In this document: piece after piece, positions 57,801 through 64,000 of the stretch | Position numbering within the stretch: position 1 is the first letter of the stretch | Layout of the letters: each line of letters begins with the position of its first letter | Assembly: GCA_007922195.1 (NCBI GenBank) | Contig: ML681996.1 | Span: 15,129,990-15,193,989 of the forward strand | Direction: 5' to 3' | DNA: 64,000 bases | Source of the DNA: Podocnemis expansa | Lineage: Eukaryota > Chordata > Testudines > Podocnemididae | Made by a program: the position numbers and the translations under genes | The notes under the pieces: model-generated | What the model was told of the DNA's origin: nothing | Seen by the model: the letters and a program-made list of their open reading frames with translations, nothing else | Database searches by the model: none

Positions 57801-60800
57801 CTGGATTTTTAATGTGTTGCCTTTGACATCTTACCTTTTGGAGATTCCGTAATGCAGACCTCTCCCATCTAGAGCAGTGATTTTCAGACTTTTTTCGTCT
57901 GGACCCAGTTGAAAAAAAATTGTTTATGCCCATGACCCAGCAATTAAATCTTTGAGCAGTCCATTCCAGTGTTTTGGCAGCAGCAGCAGCAGGGGGTGCC
58001 ATGAACCAGTGCTTCGGGGTCTGTGACGCAGTATTGGATCCCAACCCCAAGTTTGAAAGCCACTGGTCTAGGGGGTCCTAAATTGAAGCTCTTCAGTTCT
58101 ATTAAAAGATTGCTGTTAATACACCTTTTGCTAAGTGAATTATGGGCTGAAACTAGATCCTTTAGATTGCTCACTTTTTTTACTGTGTCTTTTTGATTGC
58201 ATCAAGACACAGTTATACATTTCTTCTCACAATTTCTGCTTATGCCATTTACAGCAAATGCTGATGTGTTAAAGGCTATGGTGGCAGATAACAGTGTGTG
58301 TGATCCTGAAAGGTAAGGCCTTTCCATTTTAACAATGTACATATCCTCTGCTATGTTGTCATTGAACCCTACCAATAATCTTATGTTAATTTAAAACTGA
58401 AATTTTAGTAAAATTGTATTTTTAAATGCTTTTATGATACTTGAGAGTTAGGTTTACTATAGTTTTATTCATTAAAGCTCAATTGCTGTCATTTGGGAGC
58501 TTAGTCACAGGGATGTGACTTCAAAGATGCAATTACTTAAAAAACAAACAAAAAACAAAAACAAAAAACAAACAAAAAAAAAACCAAACCATAAATTCTT
58601 GTCACACTACCCCTGAAGACAGTTTCAGTAGGTTTTCATAGTGTGAATTTTCCTGAAAACTAGAAATACAATTCGTTTTGTAAAAATAAGGTTATATATA
58701 TCTCTCTTATTAGAAAAAGTACAGATACAATAAGTTGCTTAGCTAGCTAACCGAGTTTCTTAGCTAGCTAACTGAGACTCTGTTCTTTGGTCCCACTTGC
58801 CTGACTCTTTGATTAAAAAGAAAATATTTTGCTTTCATTACCTTGGTTTCCTGCAATTCACTAGGATTTCCTTTCTTCTCTGAGATAAATGTTTTTGAGG
58901 AATTTTCAGTTCTGTGCCTTGCACTGAGATTTCTCCTATAAATCTAACATTCTGGGGGCTGAAATTTGATGACAGCTCATCATGCTTTTGGACGCTTGTT
59001 TACTTCTTTATAATAAGGTCAGGGCTTGAAAAACTAACTCAGCACTTAACAGGTAAAGGGCTAACCAGCTAGCTAGAGGCTGATCTGAAAGATGAGAGGA
59101 AGAGACAGTAGCCTTATAGAGACTTGATTTATGCAAAACTTGTTGTCAGAAAAATATACCTTTCTTTTTTCTAGTATATTTGTTCTTTTGTAAATGTGTG
59201 TATACTTTGGGGCATTATGCACACAATTTTATGTACTTGTATAACTATCTCCTTTAGAAAATGATAAAGTGGAACAACTCTCCTCTGTATGGGTGCAGTT
59301 AAACATTTTTCATCAGTACAGACAGAAGCACTTTTCTATCAGTATAACCATGTCCACACTATGTTGGTATAACCACTTACACACAGAGGAGAGTTGTTCC
59401 ACTTTTAACTCTACCATTTTCTAAACAAATGTAGTACAAAGGCTGTGTGTAGATCAGCCCTCTGTTTCCATTGTTCACCCTCTTTATCCCATCCCCTTCA
59501 TTTTACCTCCTATGTTACTTGAAGCAATTTTTTGAAGAAAATATCTTTACAATCTTGAGAGATGTCTATTCTCTGATATGGGTGAGTTTCAAAATAATCT
59601 TGTGTGGTGGTACAGGAACATATGGTTCATTTAAAATTTGAACAATGGAATAGTTTGACTTGTCTTTGACTTTTCACAAGAGAAATTGAAGATGTGTATG
59701 TGAATTTGCAAAACTGTCATTTTTGTGAAGTGGTTTTCTTTTCTCAGTAAAAGGGGGGGAAAGCTGGGAAAAATCATGAATTTTCCACACCAGACTAATG
59801 TCCTTTTGTCAGCAAAAACTACTTTTTGTGAAAAACAAAAACTTAAATTCAACAGTAGCTGGGTACAAGCCTAGGGCAGGGGTCGGCAACCCAAAAGATA
59901 AGAAGAGTCATTTTTAAAAATGCCTTCAATAATCAGTGTTTTTTGAGCCATAATGGGTGTAGCTTGCTGGTAGAGGGAGCTGGGCCAGGGCACCTGCCGC
60001 AGGGTCCCTGGCAGGAGAAGGTGGGAGATGAGCCTGGAACCATGGTGGATCTCCTGCAGGCTTTCCTGTTTGGTAGTGGTGAGCCCAGAGCCTGGTATGG
60101 GCTACTTTCCCTGGTGGCAAGGGGAGGCCTGGAGCTGCAAGGGGGCAGCCAAAGGGCCACATGTGGCTCCAGAGCCACAGGCTGCAGACTCCTGTCATAG
60201 GGCATGTGATCAGAGAATAATGTGGGATGATTATTTAAATTAAAAGAAACCCTGTTCTTAAGAAGAGAAATTCTATGCAAGTGAAGTTAAACATTAATCC
60301 TTTTTGTTGTTTTTAAAAATAGCCCTGGATCTCCTGTCACTCCAGGCAGTCCCACAAGCCCAGGTTCTCCTTTGTCACCAGGTGATACTCCATCAAAACA
60401 TACCTGCCGTGGCCATCACTTGCATACTGTTGGGGGAGTAGCAGAGAGGAATGTTTGTACTCGCTGTAGTCACAAAAGATGGCATCCATTTAAGCCAACC
60501 AGCAAATCTAAAGAACCAAGGAAAAGCAGACAAGGAGAAGTTACGGTCCTTTCTGTGGGAAGGTAAGACCGTTCAATTTTGTTTCATGCTTTATTTACAT
60601 GTTTCTTATCTGACTATTACTGTTGGATTAGTCATATGCTGCTACCACCTGCTTTTGTAATGTCTCTTGCCACAATCTAACATATGAAATTTTCTGAACT
60701 GCAAGACTGTAATAAACTTGGGAGCCATTGTTTGGTTTCCCTTGACATCGTGTGTAGAACTATACATCCAAACTTTATCAGTTTACTAGTTCTTTTCTTT

Positions 60801-62807
60801 CGATCAAATGTTTTTTAATTGGGATTCAGATAAGTGTATAGTCAATCCAAACAATTAAAATGATTAACTGTTATTAATTTGCATTACCATTAGTACCTGT
60901 GAACTCTAGTTACAGGCCAGGATCCTATTGTGCTAGATGCTGTACAGATACAAAATAAAAAAAGAAAGGAGTCCTATGGCACTTAAAGACTAACAGATTT
61001 ATATATCGCATGAGCTTTCATGGGAGAAAATCCTAATTCATCAGATGCTTTAAAAGTGCCACAGGACTCCTTGATTTTTTTTTTTTTTGCTGGACTAGAC
61101 TAATGCGGCTGCCTCTTTGGAACTTGGCAAAATTAAAAAAAAAAAAAAAAAAAAAATCCCTGCCCCAAGTAGCTTACAGCAGGGGTTGGCAACCCCAGGC
61201 ATGCATATCAAACATGACGTGCATGCCCATTTATAGTGGCATGCAGGGCTCTAGGCCCTCCAGCTGCTCTCCCCTGCTGGCTCTGTCCCTCCAGCAGGGC
61301 CTGGAGGCCCACGAGCAGCACATGTGTAACAGCTCCTGTCCCCCTGCTGACTGCACCCCAAGCACCTGCTTGGGGGGGGGCTGGCACAAGGGCTGGCAAA
61401 TGTTGCTGACCCCTGGTTTACAGTGTAAGGTCTGGTACACCTAAAACTTAGGCTGACTGCATTGCTCAGGGCTATGAAAAATGTCATAGCCTATGTGATA
61501 TAATTAGGTTGACCTAATCCCCTCTGTAGATGCAAGATGGAAGAATTTTATCAACATAGTCTTGAGCGATGAAAAACCACTGTCTCACTACAGTGAGAGT
61601 CTGCTACTTTACAGCAGTGTACCTGCAACTATGTGGATGTGCTACTGTTGCAATTGTAGTGGAGACATAGCCTAAGTGTACGACAAGATGACATATGAGG
61701 GAGTGCAGGAAAACAATGAGGCAATGTTAGTAGGCTTGATAGGCAGTGGTCTCAGCACACCATCAGCCTAACCATTGTCGGGCCTTTTTGTAGGCATTGT
61801 GGGAAAGTAGAATTTGTAGGAGGAAGGTGAGCTAGTTTTGCAGATACTTCATGTGGAGTTTTCCCAAGTGTGTGGGGCAGCTTGGGAGAATGCACTAAAA
61901 CTCTTATTTGAAAATACAAGAAGTGGGTAATGGACTGATTGATGGTGGGAGCAAGCATCTTGGTAGTGAATGAAGATGGACATAGTGGGGGGTAGGCTGT
62001 CAAAGACTTTGAAAGTGAAGCCAGGTAGCTTGGTACAGTTAATGCGTTGGGTTTGTTTGGCTGTTTGTTAGTTGAATAAAGTCAAGGAACCTAATGAATT
62101 ATACTTGGCTGCAGAGGTAGGCTTTAGAATTTTCTGCTGTAGAATTTTTTTAGTCCCTTCATATTTGTGGATAAAGATCCAGAGCTGTGGATCCAGTAAT
62201 ACTACTGCCTGAAAATAGAGCCAGAATTACAGCTGAATCTTTATAGTTTTCTTGACTTTCTTTACAGTAAATGTCAAATACAGAAGACACAGTTTTTCTA
62301 GCTTATTTTTTTGGCTTTTGAACTATTCATGATAGCTCAATCTATAATATAGTCTTTTCTTAAAATTAGTGGTTTCATTTCTTTTTCCAAGAGACGTACG
62401 TATGGTTCAAGCACAGGGGTCTGATTTAGCAACTTCCAGCTTTAGATCTCTCTCGCGCTTCTTTCTTTCTTTCTTTCTTTCTTGGAAAGCCCCTTTATAA
62501 TCTTTGTTTTTCATCTGTACAGATGGGATAATTCTGGACTATCTGGGATGTTGAAAATGGATTAGTGAATTCCTGGTGAAAAACAAACCAATTCTTCTAA
62601 GTAGGTTCTTATTTTGCTCTTTTCAGATTTAGAGTCGCAAAAGTGGAGCACAAATCTACCTCCAAAGAGCGGAAAAGCTTGATGTCTGTTAGTGGTGCTG
62701 AAAGTGTCAGTGGAGAAGTGCCTGCCACGCCTGTCAAACATGGATCAAGAGAAGTTCCTGCCACCCCTGTTAGACATGGAACAGGAGGGAAAAGTAGCAC
62801 AGAATAA
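36721..62807 (+). CDS. RELL1: RELL1, RELT-like protein 1 (six coding exons, spliced)
   Basis: RELL1 is a small single-pass membrane protein of the RELT family, distantly tied to TNF-receptor signalling; relatives bind the stress kinase OSR1 (OXSR1). Six exons (36721-36805, 54258-54500, 56701-56772, 58255-58312, 60323-60562, 62627-62807) join with intron phases 1,1,1,2,2 into an 879-nt frame: 292 residues plus stop, versus about 271 in human. Every intron is GT-AG. Domain order: short N-terminal segment, ectodomain, one membrane helix (exon 2) followed by KKKGYRC, an acidic EAEQEIEEEK stretch, an SP/TP-rich segment, a Cys/His cluster ending CSHKRWH, an RFRV motif, and a tail with EVPATPV twice. 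The match to human RELL1 is recalled from memory and strong from exon 2 onward. Exon 1 is the least certain part. Confidence 0.93.
37271..37456. mobile_element. hAT-type element (about 186 bp)
   Basis: Termini ccagcagtctcaaatg and aagtttgagacccct are inverted. Flanks gtgttatg (37263-37270) and ctgttatg (37457-37464) match at 7 of 8. It contains gggccacatgtggcccc, common in vertebrate Charlie-like elements. Confidence 0.75.
37465..38311. other. Unassigned intronic sequence
   Basis: No gene, RNA or repeat boundary that I can support. Confidence 0.5.
38312..38745. repeat. Penelope-like terminal-repeat pair with spacer
   Basis: The left inverse copy (gctagctttgttagtctg, aagaagtcctgtgcac, catgagctttcctggg) and right copy (ataaatttgtcagtctcc, agtgccacaggactgc) enclose about 270 bp of other sequence. 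Confidence 0.68.
38746..40741. other. Unassigned intronic sequence
   Basis: AT-rich, with T/A homopolymers at 38806-38824, 39200-39213 and 40600-40623. No gene supported. Confidence 0.5.
40742..40796 (-). repeat. Penelope-like terminal-repeat fragment
   Basis: tttaaagactgacaaattta and gtatgagctctcatggg match the inverse repeat; only about 55 bp remain. Confidence 0.6.
40961..41015 (+). pseudogene. U2 snRNA 5'-end pseudogene fragment
   Basis: gccttttggctaagatcaag followed by tgtagta is identical to the branch-point-recognition region at the start of U2 snRNA. The preceding atccatt aligns with the U2 5' end (atcgctt). Similarity fades after about 41015, with no Sm site and no stem-loops of the 3' half. 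This is a truncated retrocopy, not a functional gene. Confidence 0.78.
41016..41562. other. Unassigned intronic sequence, partly GC-rich
   Basis: 41260-41440 is GC-rich with ccccag triplication. cagtggttgagaactgctg at 41450 resembles a hAT right terminus, but no left partner is evident. Confidence 0.4.
41563..41735. repeat. Penelope-like terminal-repeat palindrome, compact
   Basis: The left arm (ggtacctgtgttagtctag, aaggagtcctgtggcac) and right arm (catctgacgaagtggg, aataaatctgttagtctt, gtgccacaggactcc) meet with most of the left arm deleted. Confidence 0.75.
42245..42335 (-). repeat. Penelope-like terminal-repeat fragment
   Basis: caagaagtcttgtggcac, ttaaagactaacagattta, gcatgagctttcatggg, then cacttgtcagaagg, where the repeat ends. 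Confidence 0.72.
42619..43326 (-). mobile_element. CR1 LINE 3' fragment, minus strand
   Basis: The 3' end is at catagaatcatagaag (42619). The minus frame 43098-42748 encodes VDKLECLQKRAAKIIRGL and LGLLSLQKRR, then shifts. Homology continues to about 43326 (caggctgtagcagg). It is more diverged than 17160-19185. Confidence 0.85.
43327..44909. other. Unassigned intronic sequence
   Basis: No supportable gene or repeat; short minus-strand frames at 43931 and 44429 have no motifs. Confidence 0.5.
44910..45000 (+). repeat. Penelope-like terminal-repeat fragment
   Basis: Right-arm sense: catgcaataaatag, tttgttagtctttaag, cacaggactccttgtttg, ggactaacatggctgtcc. Confidence 0.72.
45430..45600. repeat. 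Dispersed repeat shared with 50799-50955
   Basis: Shared blocks: ggtaggtgccagcaatttta with aggtgccagcagtttta, ttgccagagggcactctt with caccagagagcactta, and ggcaaccaga. Likely a hAT relative; no clear ends in this copy. Confidence 0.55.
45601..46734. other. Unassigned intronic sequence
   Basis: No gene, RNA or repeat family supported. Confidence 0.5.
46738..47305. mobile_element. MITE, 568 bp, TTA target duplication
   Basis: TTA at 46735-46737 and 47306-47308. Termini gggttggtctacactg and cagtgtagacaagccc are inverted repeats. Non-coding. Same general type as 3181-3543. Confidence 0.85.
47512..47755. mobile_element. Possible MITE
   Basis: ggccaagtctaaagtaaaac at the left and actaaacaggcc at the right, with gccagcatag / atgctggtat as sub-terminal inverted blocks. 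Edges and duplication are not clear. Confidence 0.4.
48055..48740. repeat. Penelope-like terminal-repeat palindrome interrupted by hAT
   Basis: The left arm (aggggtagccatgctag, cgagagtcctgtggcacc) continues after the hAT at 48581 (gactaacagatttcttcagg, gctccaacccactttg). The right arm is gatgaagtgggttggag, gcttatgcccgaagag, ggtgctacaggactctc. The arms meet at about 48641. Confidence 0.83.
48121..48580. mobile_element. hAT-type insertion (460 bp) in the palindrome
   Basis: The perfect duplication ttatagac (48113-48120, 48581-48588) flanks termini cagggtggccaaattta and gcagtttggccacgcctc. The sub-terminal gagccacacaagttgatg and attcaagagccgcatg also mirror each other. 13758-13903 is an internally deleted relative. 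Confidence 0.93.
48741..49879. other. Unassigned intronic sequence
   Basis: No gene supported; the open frame 49498-49878 has no motif and poor context. Confidence 0.45.
49880..50023. repeat. Penelope-like terminal-repeat palindrome, compact
   Basis: Left arm acaagaagtctggtgtcac and ttaaagactaatac; right arm ttgttagtttttaaagatgc, ggactccttgtttg and tagtatggctaccgctctgg. The centre is lost. Confidence 0.72.
50799..50955. mobile_element. hAT-like dispersed element
   Basis: Termini cagggcttgacaaaatt and attgttgagccttg are imperfect inverted repeats; flanks do not match well. The interior matches 45430-45600. Confidence 0.55.
50956..52187. other. Unassigned intronic sequence
   Basis: 51020-51345 is GC-richer with cctggcccctgctggcc-type repetition, giving spurious frames. 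A local inverted repeat lies at 51530-51565 (atccgcaaatgcag opposite gcatttgcggatgcgg). No gene supported. Confidence 0.45.
52188..52519. mobile_element. hAT-type element with 74-bp tandem repeats
   Basis: Left end cagggccagctcaaagg and right end ctaaagccagccctcg resemble the termini of 10737-11038. No clean 8-bp flank is found. Most of the interior is a three-copy tandem array. Confidence 0.6.
52262..52481 (+). repeat. 74-bp tandem repeat, three copies
   Basis: cagcatctcc starts at 52297 and 52371, and its variant aggcatctcc at 52445, a constant 74-bp step. Each unit includes cccctaagctt, gcaggag and tggtcatgtgg-like blocks. Confidence 0.85.
52520..52964. other. GC-rich intronic sequence with homopolymers
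   Basis: A G-run at about 52608-52619 and a C-run at 52681-52701 lie within GC-rich DNA. Long frames in several phases arise from composition. No gene supported. Confidence 0.5.
52969..53725 (-). mobile_element. Solo LTR of an endogenous retrovirus (757 bp)
   Basis: Ends tgtaacc and ggttaca form the TG...CA inverted termini. cttg (52965-52968 and 53726-53729) is a 4-bp target duplication, as left by gammaretrovirus-like integrases. On the minus strand an AATAAA lies at about 53155-53150, consistent with a polyadenylation signal of this orientation. No internal viral genes are present. It lies antisense to RELL1 in intron 1. Confidence 0.75.
53730..54257. other. Unassigned end of RELL1 intron 1
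   Basis: No repeat recognised; ends with the acceptor of exon 2. Confidence 0.5.
54258..54500 (+). CDS. RELL1: RELL1 exon 2 (ectodomain, membrane helix, juxtamembrane)
   Basis: The acceptor is tttgcacag at 54249-54257 and the donor atag|gtaagt after 54500. The exon is 243 nt, phase 1 at both ends. It encodes a short Ser/Thr/Gly-rich ectodomain, the family signature HPEYIAY, a hydrophobic helix of about 22 residues (GLVPIFFIMGLLGILICHVL), then the stop-transfer KKKGYRC and an acidic linker. This is the strongest family identifier in the window. Confidence 0.95.
54781..55118. repeat. Second-family palindrome with nested first-family palindrome
   Basis: Outer arms: gacaaggtgtgtgaggtat and aaccaaagtctattggtgag (54781-54836), facing tctctcaccgatagactttg and ctcagcaaccttgtgtctct (55038-55100). 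The inner first-family pair occupies about 54841-55017 (acaaacaaggagacttgtg to ggtcacccctctgg). The outer family occurs alone at 57042-57135. Confidence 0.75.
55119..56700. other. Unassigned part of RELL1 intron 2
   Basis: AT-rich; no gene or repeat that I can support. Confidence 0.5.
56701..56772 (+). CDS. RELL1: RELL1 exon 3
   Basis: The acceptor is tttcccacag ending at 56700 and the donor aag|gtacag after 56772. The 72-nt exon is phase 1 at both ends and encodes EMNESVNDNND followed by VGRIVNYIMKNE, a conserved cytoplasmic block of RELL1 shared with human at most positions. Confidence 0.93.
57042..57135 (+). repeat. Second-family terminal repeat, single copy
   Basis: ctctttcaccaacagaagc, tggttcaattaaagacctc, tgtctaatatcctggggcc, aacatggctataacaacact. 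Same family as the outer arms at 54781-55118. Confidence 0.65.
57195..57302 (+). mobile_element. CR1 LINE 3' tail fragment
   Basis: aggggctggtcctgcattca, gaggttggactagatgacc, tcttccaaccctaatc, then gattctgtga. This is the CR1 3' UTR and degenerate octamer end. Confidence 0.8.
57303..57866. other. Unassigned part of RELL1 intron 3
   Basis: No supportable gene or repeat. Confidence 0.5.
57875..58065. mobile_element. hAT-type element (191 bp)
   Basis: Termini cagtgattttcagactttt and agtttgaaagccactg are inverted. Flanks atctagag and gtctaggg match at 6 of 8. It contains a (gca)n run at about 57978-57991. Confidence 0.75.
58255..58312 (+). CDS. RELL1: RELL1 exon 4
   Basis: The acceptor is atttacag ending at 58254 and the donor aaag|gtaagg after 58312. 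The 58-nt exon (phase 1 in, phase 2 out) encodes ANADVLKAMVADNS then VCDPES. Human RELL1 as I recall it has LY where this reads VC. The small exon is not visible as an isolated long ORF and was found by frame continuity and splice sites. Confidence 0.92.
58313..59254. other. Unassigned part of RELL1 intron 4
   Basis: An A/C simple repeat at about 58540-58586 (aaaacaaac units) and an agctagctaac duplication near 58740-58770; otherwise nothing assignable. Confidence 0.5.
59255..59423. repeat. Inverted repeat (35-41 bp arms), likely MITE
   Basis: tagaaaatgataaagtgg...ctcctctgta (59255-59289) is the complement of acagaggagagttgttccac...ccattttcta (59383-59423), apart from a small insertion in the right arm. 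The loop contains accatgtccacactatgttg, typical of the MITEs here. Confidence 0.75.
59424..59868. other. Unassigned part of RELL1 intron 4
   Basis: No supportable feature. Confidence 0.5.
59877..60194. mobile_element. hAT-type element (318 bp)
   Basis: Termini caggggtcggcaaccc and ggctgcagactcctg are inverted. Flanks gcctaggg (59869-59876) and tcataggg (60195-60202) match at 6 of 8. It contains gggccacatgtggctcc near the right end. Confidence 0.8.
60323..60562 (+). CDS. RELL1: RELL1 exon 5 (SP/TP-rich and Cys/His region)
   Basis: The acceptor is aaaaatag ending at 60322 and the donor gggaag|gtaaga after 60562. The 240-nt exon is phase 2 at both ends. It encodes a run of SPG/TPG repeats, likely phosphorylated by proline-directed kinases, then GHHLHTVGGV and a cluster of Cys and His residues ending CSHKRWH, then QGEVTVLSVG. 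The last two bases start the arginine codon of the RFRV motif completed in exon 6. No zinc binding is established; the Cys/His spacing only suggests it. Confidence 0.94.
60563..60956. other. Unassigned start of RELL1 intron 5
   Basis: No supportable feature. Confidence 0.5.
60957..61125. repeat. Penelope-like terminal-repeat palindrome, compact
   Basis: Left arm aaaggagtcctatggcac, ttaaagactaacagattta, gcatgagctttcatggg, ttcatcagatgc; right arm ttaaaagtgccacaggactc, ggactagactaatgcggctg. Confidence 0.78.
61181..61415. mobile_element. hAT-type element (235 bp)
   Basis: Termini caggggttggcaacccc and tgttgctgacccctg are inverted. Flanks gcttacag (61173-61180) and gtttacag (61416-61423) match at 7 of 8. 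Same terminus family as 59877-60194. Confidence 0.88.
61440..61675. mobile_element. Probable MITE remnant
   Basis: acctaaaacttaggctgac at the left and gtggagacatagcctaag at the right resemble the gacata...cc termini of the TTA MITEs. tgatataattaggttgacc resembles the end of 12723-13570. Confidence 0.45.
61676..62626. other. Unassigned end of RELL1 intron 5
   Basis: A (ttct)n microsatellite at about 62459-62483 and a pyrimidine-rich acceptor are all I can support. Confidence 0.5.
62627..62807 (+). CDS. RELL1: RELL1 exon 6 (RFRV motif, C-terminus, stop)
   Basis: The acceptor is gctcttttcag ending at 62626. The exon completes RFRV, continues VEHKSTSKERKSLMSVSGAE, and ends with two in-frame copies of a 12-residue unit containing EVPATPV (62714-62749 and 62750-62785) before GGKSSTE and TAA at 62805-62807. 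Three bases after the stop comes cag|gtgggt at 62811, a strong donor, so the exon probably ends at 62810 and splices to a 3' UTR exon beyond the window. Confidence 0.94.
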
Positions 62808-62810
62808 CAG

Positions 62811-62816
62811 GTGGGT
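62811..62816 (+). promoter_or_regulatory. RELL1: Splice donor just after the RELL1 stop codon
   Basis: The sequence cag|gtgggt begins 3 nt after TAA (62805-62807). Use of this site would put the 3' UTR on a separate exon outside the window. A stop within about 50 nt of the last junction would not be expected to trigger nonsense-mediated decay. Confidence 0.55.
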
Positions 62817-63151
62817 ATTGAAGATCAGAGACTGATATGAAAAGTGAAATATGGCAGAAAGTGGACTATGTGTCAAATATGGGTCGAATATATTCTTACT
62901 GATTTCTTTTAATAGCATGTTATATTATGTGGTTATCCATATTCTAACACACACACACTAGTTAATTAAAACTGTCACAAAGAGAAAAACTGGAAAGATT
63001 TACATTCTAATTTGTCAAGGCTAAAAACACCTAGCCAGAATTTTAACCAACCAGACTCTTACCCAATTATTTAAAGTTTAAGTTGAAATAAAATATGTTT
63101 ATATTTTATGGTGGCTTCCCCCAATTAAAAAAAAATGCAGAGGTGTGAAAG

Positions 63152-63751
63152 CAGGGGTGGTCTTAGTGATTCTGGGGCCCAGAGCAGAAGTCAAGTATGG
63201 GGCCCCCATGCCATGTGGGGGGGGTCCCCATCCTTGACGTTTGCCCCTTCTAGCTAGGTCCCTGTCCCATTGCCACAACCCACTGCCTTGACTAGCCCCC
63301 TGGCCTCCCTGCAGGCTCCCACCAACACCCGCTCCCCCCCCAACCCCCGTTGGGCACCCACTGAGTTCCCCAGCCTCCCGTTGTTGCCAGCCCTTGTGGG
63401 CCACGGCTGGGCTCCCCAGTTCCACAGTGGGCTTCCTGGCCCCATCGCCGGGCTTCCTAGCCCTGCTGTGAGCTGCCATTGTGGTCACCAGCACAGCCAC
63501 TGGCTCTGTGTAGGCCCCCCAACCCCACCACTAGGCTTCCTGGCCCCACTGAGGGCAGCTGCTGGGCTTGTTGACTCTGCTGCGGGGTGCCGCAGGCCTC
63601 TGCCAGGCTCCCTGGTCCCACCATGGGCCACCACCAGGCTCCCCAGCCCCACTGGGAAGACCTCGCCAGCCTGCCTTGGGCTCCTGCCAGTGGAGCGGGG
63701 CTCTTCCCTTCAGGGTCCTGGGCAGCTGCCCACCCACTAAGGCTGCTTGTG
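63152..63751. mobile_element. Probable hAT-type element (600 bp, GC-rich)
   Basis: Left end caggggtggtcttagtg; right end cactaaggctgcttgtg, whose complement shares cttagtg. Flanks tgtgaaag (63144-63151) and tatgaaag (63752-63759) match at 7 of 8. The interior is imperfectly repetitive (ccccagccccac, ctggccccac). The long frame at 63270-63740 is a composition artefact. Confidence 0.65.
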
Positions 63752-64000
63752 TATGAAAGGACATCTGTATTTACTTGCTTTCACTGTGAATGACTTGATT
63801 TCATTCCTGCTGCTAGTAAGAAATATGTCCTCGATACAAAAAGAGCTATCACAACTGGCACTAATTGGAAAATATTTGGGCAGTCAGCAGAGGCACAAAA
63901 CACTGAATGGGTATGGAACCAAACTTATTTCTAATGGCAGTGTTTATAAGACTTGAAGACCAACCTCACAGTAATAAGTGAGATGCCTGTTATTTCCAGT
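63752..64000. other. Unassigned end of window
   Basis: Presumably RELL1 intron 6; no exon or repeat can be supported. Confidence 0.4.

Noticed and set aside
63099..63740. Opposing frames of 133 and 156 codons
   Set aside because: Both lie within a GC-rich repetitive element with hAT-like ends; Pro/Leu/Gly-rich with no family resemblance.
1..64000. CRISPR array, bacterial operon or phage region
   Set aside because: Repeats are dispersed transposons with target duplications; gene structure is spliced and eukaryotic.

Overview
This is nuclear DNA of a vertebrate, most likely a turtle. It carries one split protein-coding gene, RELL1 (RELT-like 1), on the + strand. The rest is dense in transposable elements typical of non-avian sauropsids: CR1 LINEs with short 3' octamer repeats, two DIRS-type tyrosine-recombinase retrotransposons, Penelope-like elements with GIY-YIG coding sequence, a tRNA-Lys-derived SINE, many short hAT elements with 8-bp target duplications, TTA-flanked MITEs and a solo LTR. 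DIRS plus CR1 plus a tRNA-Lys SINE argues for turtle rather than bird or mammal. The species is not determined.

Positions 1-36,300 are intergenic. Order: TTAAGTCGACTTAA-rich MITE and CR1 tail (1-505); small hAT elements (1022-2029); tRNA-Lys SINE (about 2860-3125); MITE (3181-3543); a decayed DIRS lacking its recombinase half (about 4293-7815); hAT (7883-8139); a Penelope-like element broken by an assembly gap and a hAT (10021-11597); CR1 with a MITE inside (about 12100-13650); hAT elements, one with an expanded GC-rich minisatellite (15129-15856); a minus-strand CR1 (17160-19185); an old CR1-like LINE (19780-28780) split by a nearly complete DIRS (20423-26212) and a MITE (26905-27378); more hAT and Penelope-like copies; and a CR1 with a long open ORF2 (33697-36301) that stops about 200 bp before the RELL1 CpG island.

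Positions 36,430-62,810 hold RELL1: a CpG-island promoter, six coding exons (36721-36805, 54258-54500, 56701-56772, 58255-58312, 60323-60562, 62627-62807) in compatible phases, giving 292 residues against about 271 in human. A good splice donor right after the stop suggests a further 3' UTR exon. Intron 1 (17.4 kb) is full of repeats, including a solo LTR in antisense, nested Penelope/hAT insertions and a U2 snRNA fragment.

The most informative structure is the DIRS at 20423-26212. Its internal complementary region contains the joined right and left ends, its target trinucleotide TTC is visible at both edges, and the host LINE can be read across the empty site. Second is the evidence that the abundant SINE-like palindromes are terminal repeats of the Penelope-like element. 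No prokaryotic genes, CRISPR arrays or operons are present; most long open frames in GC-rich stretches are repeat artefacts and were left out.
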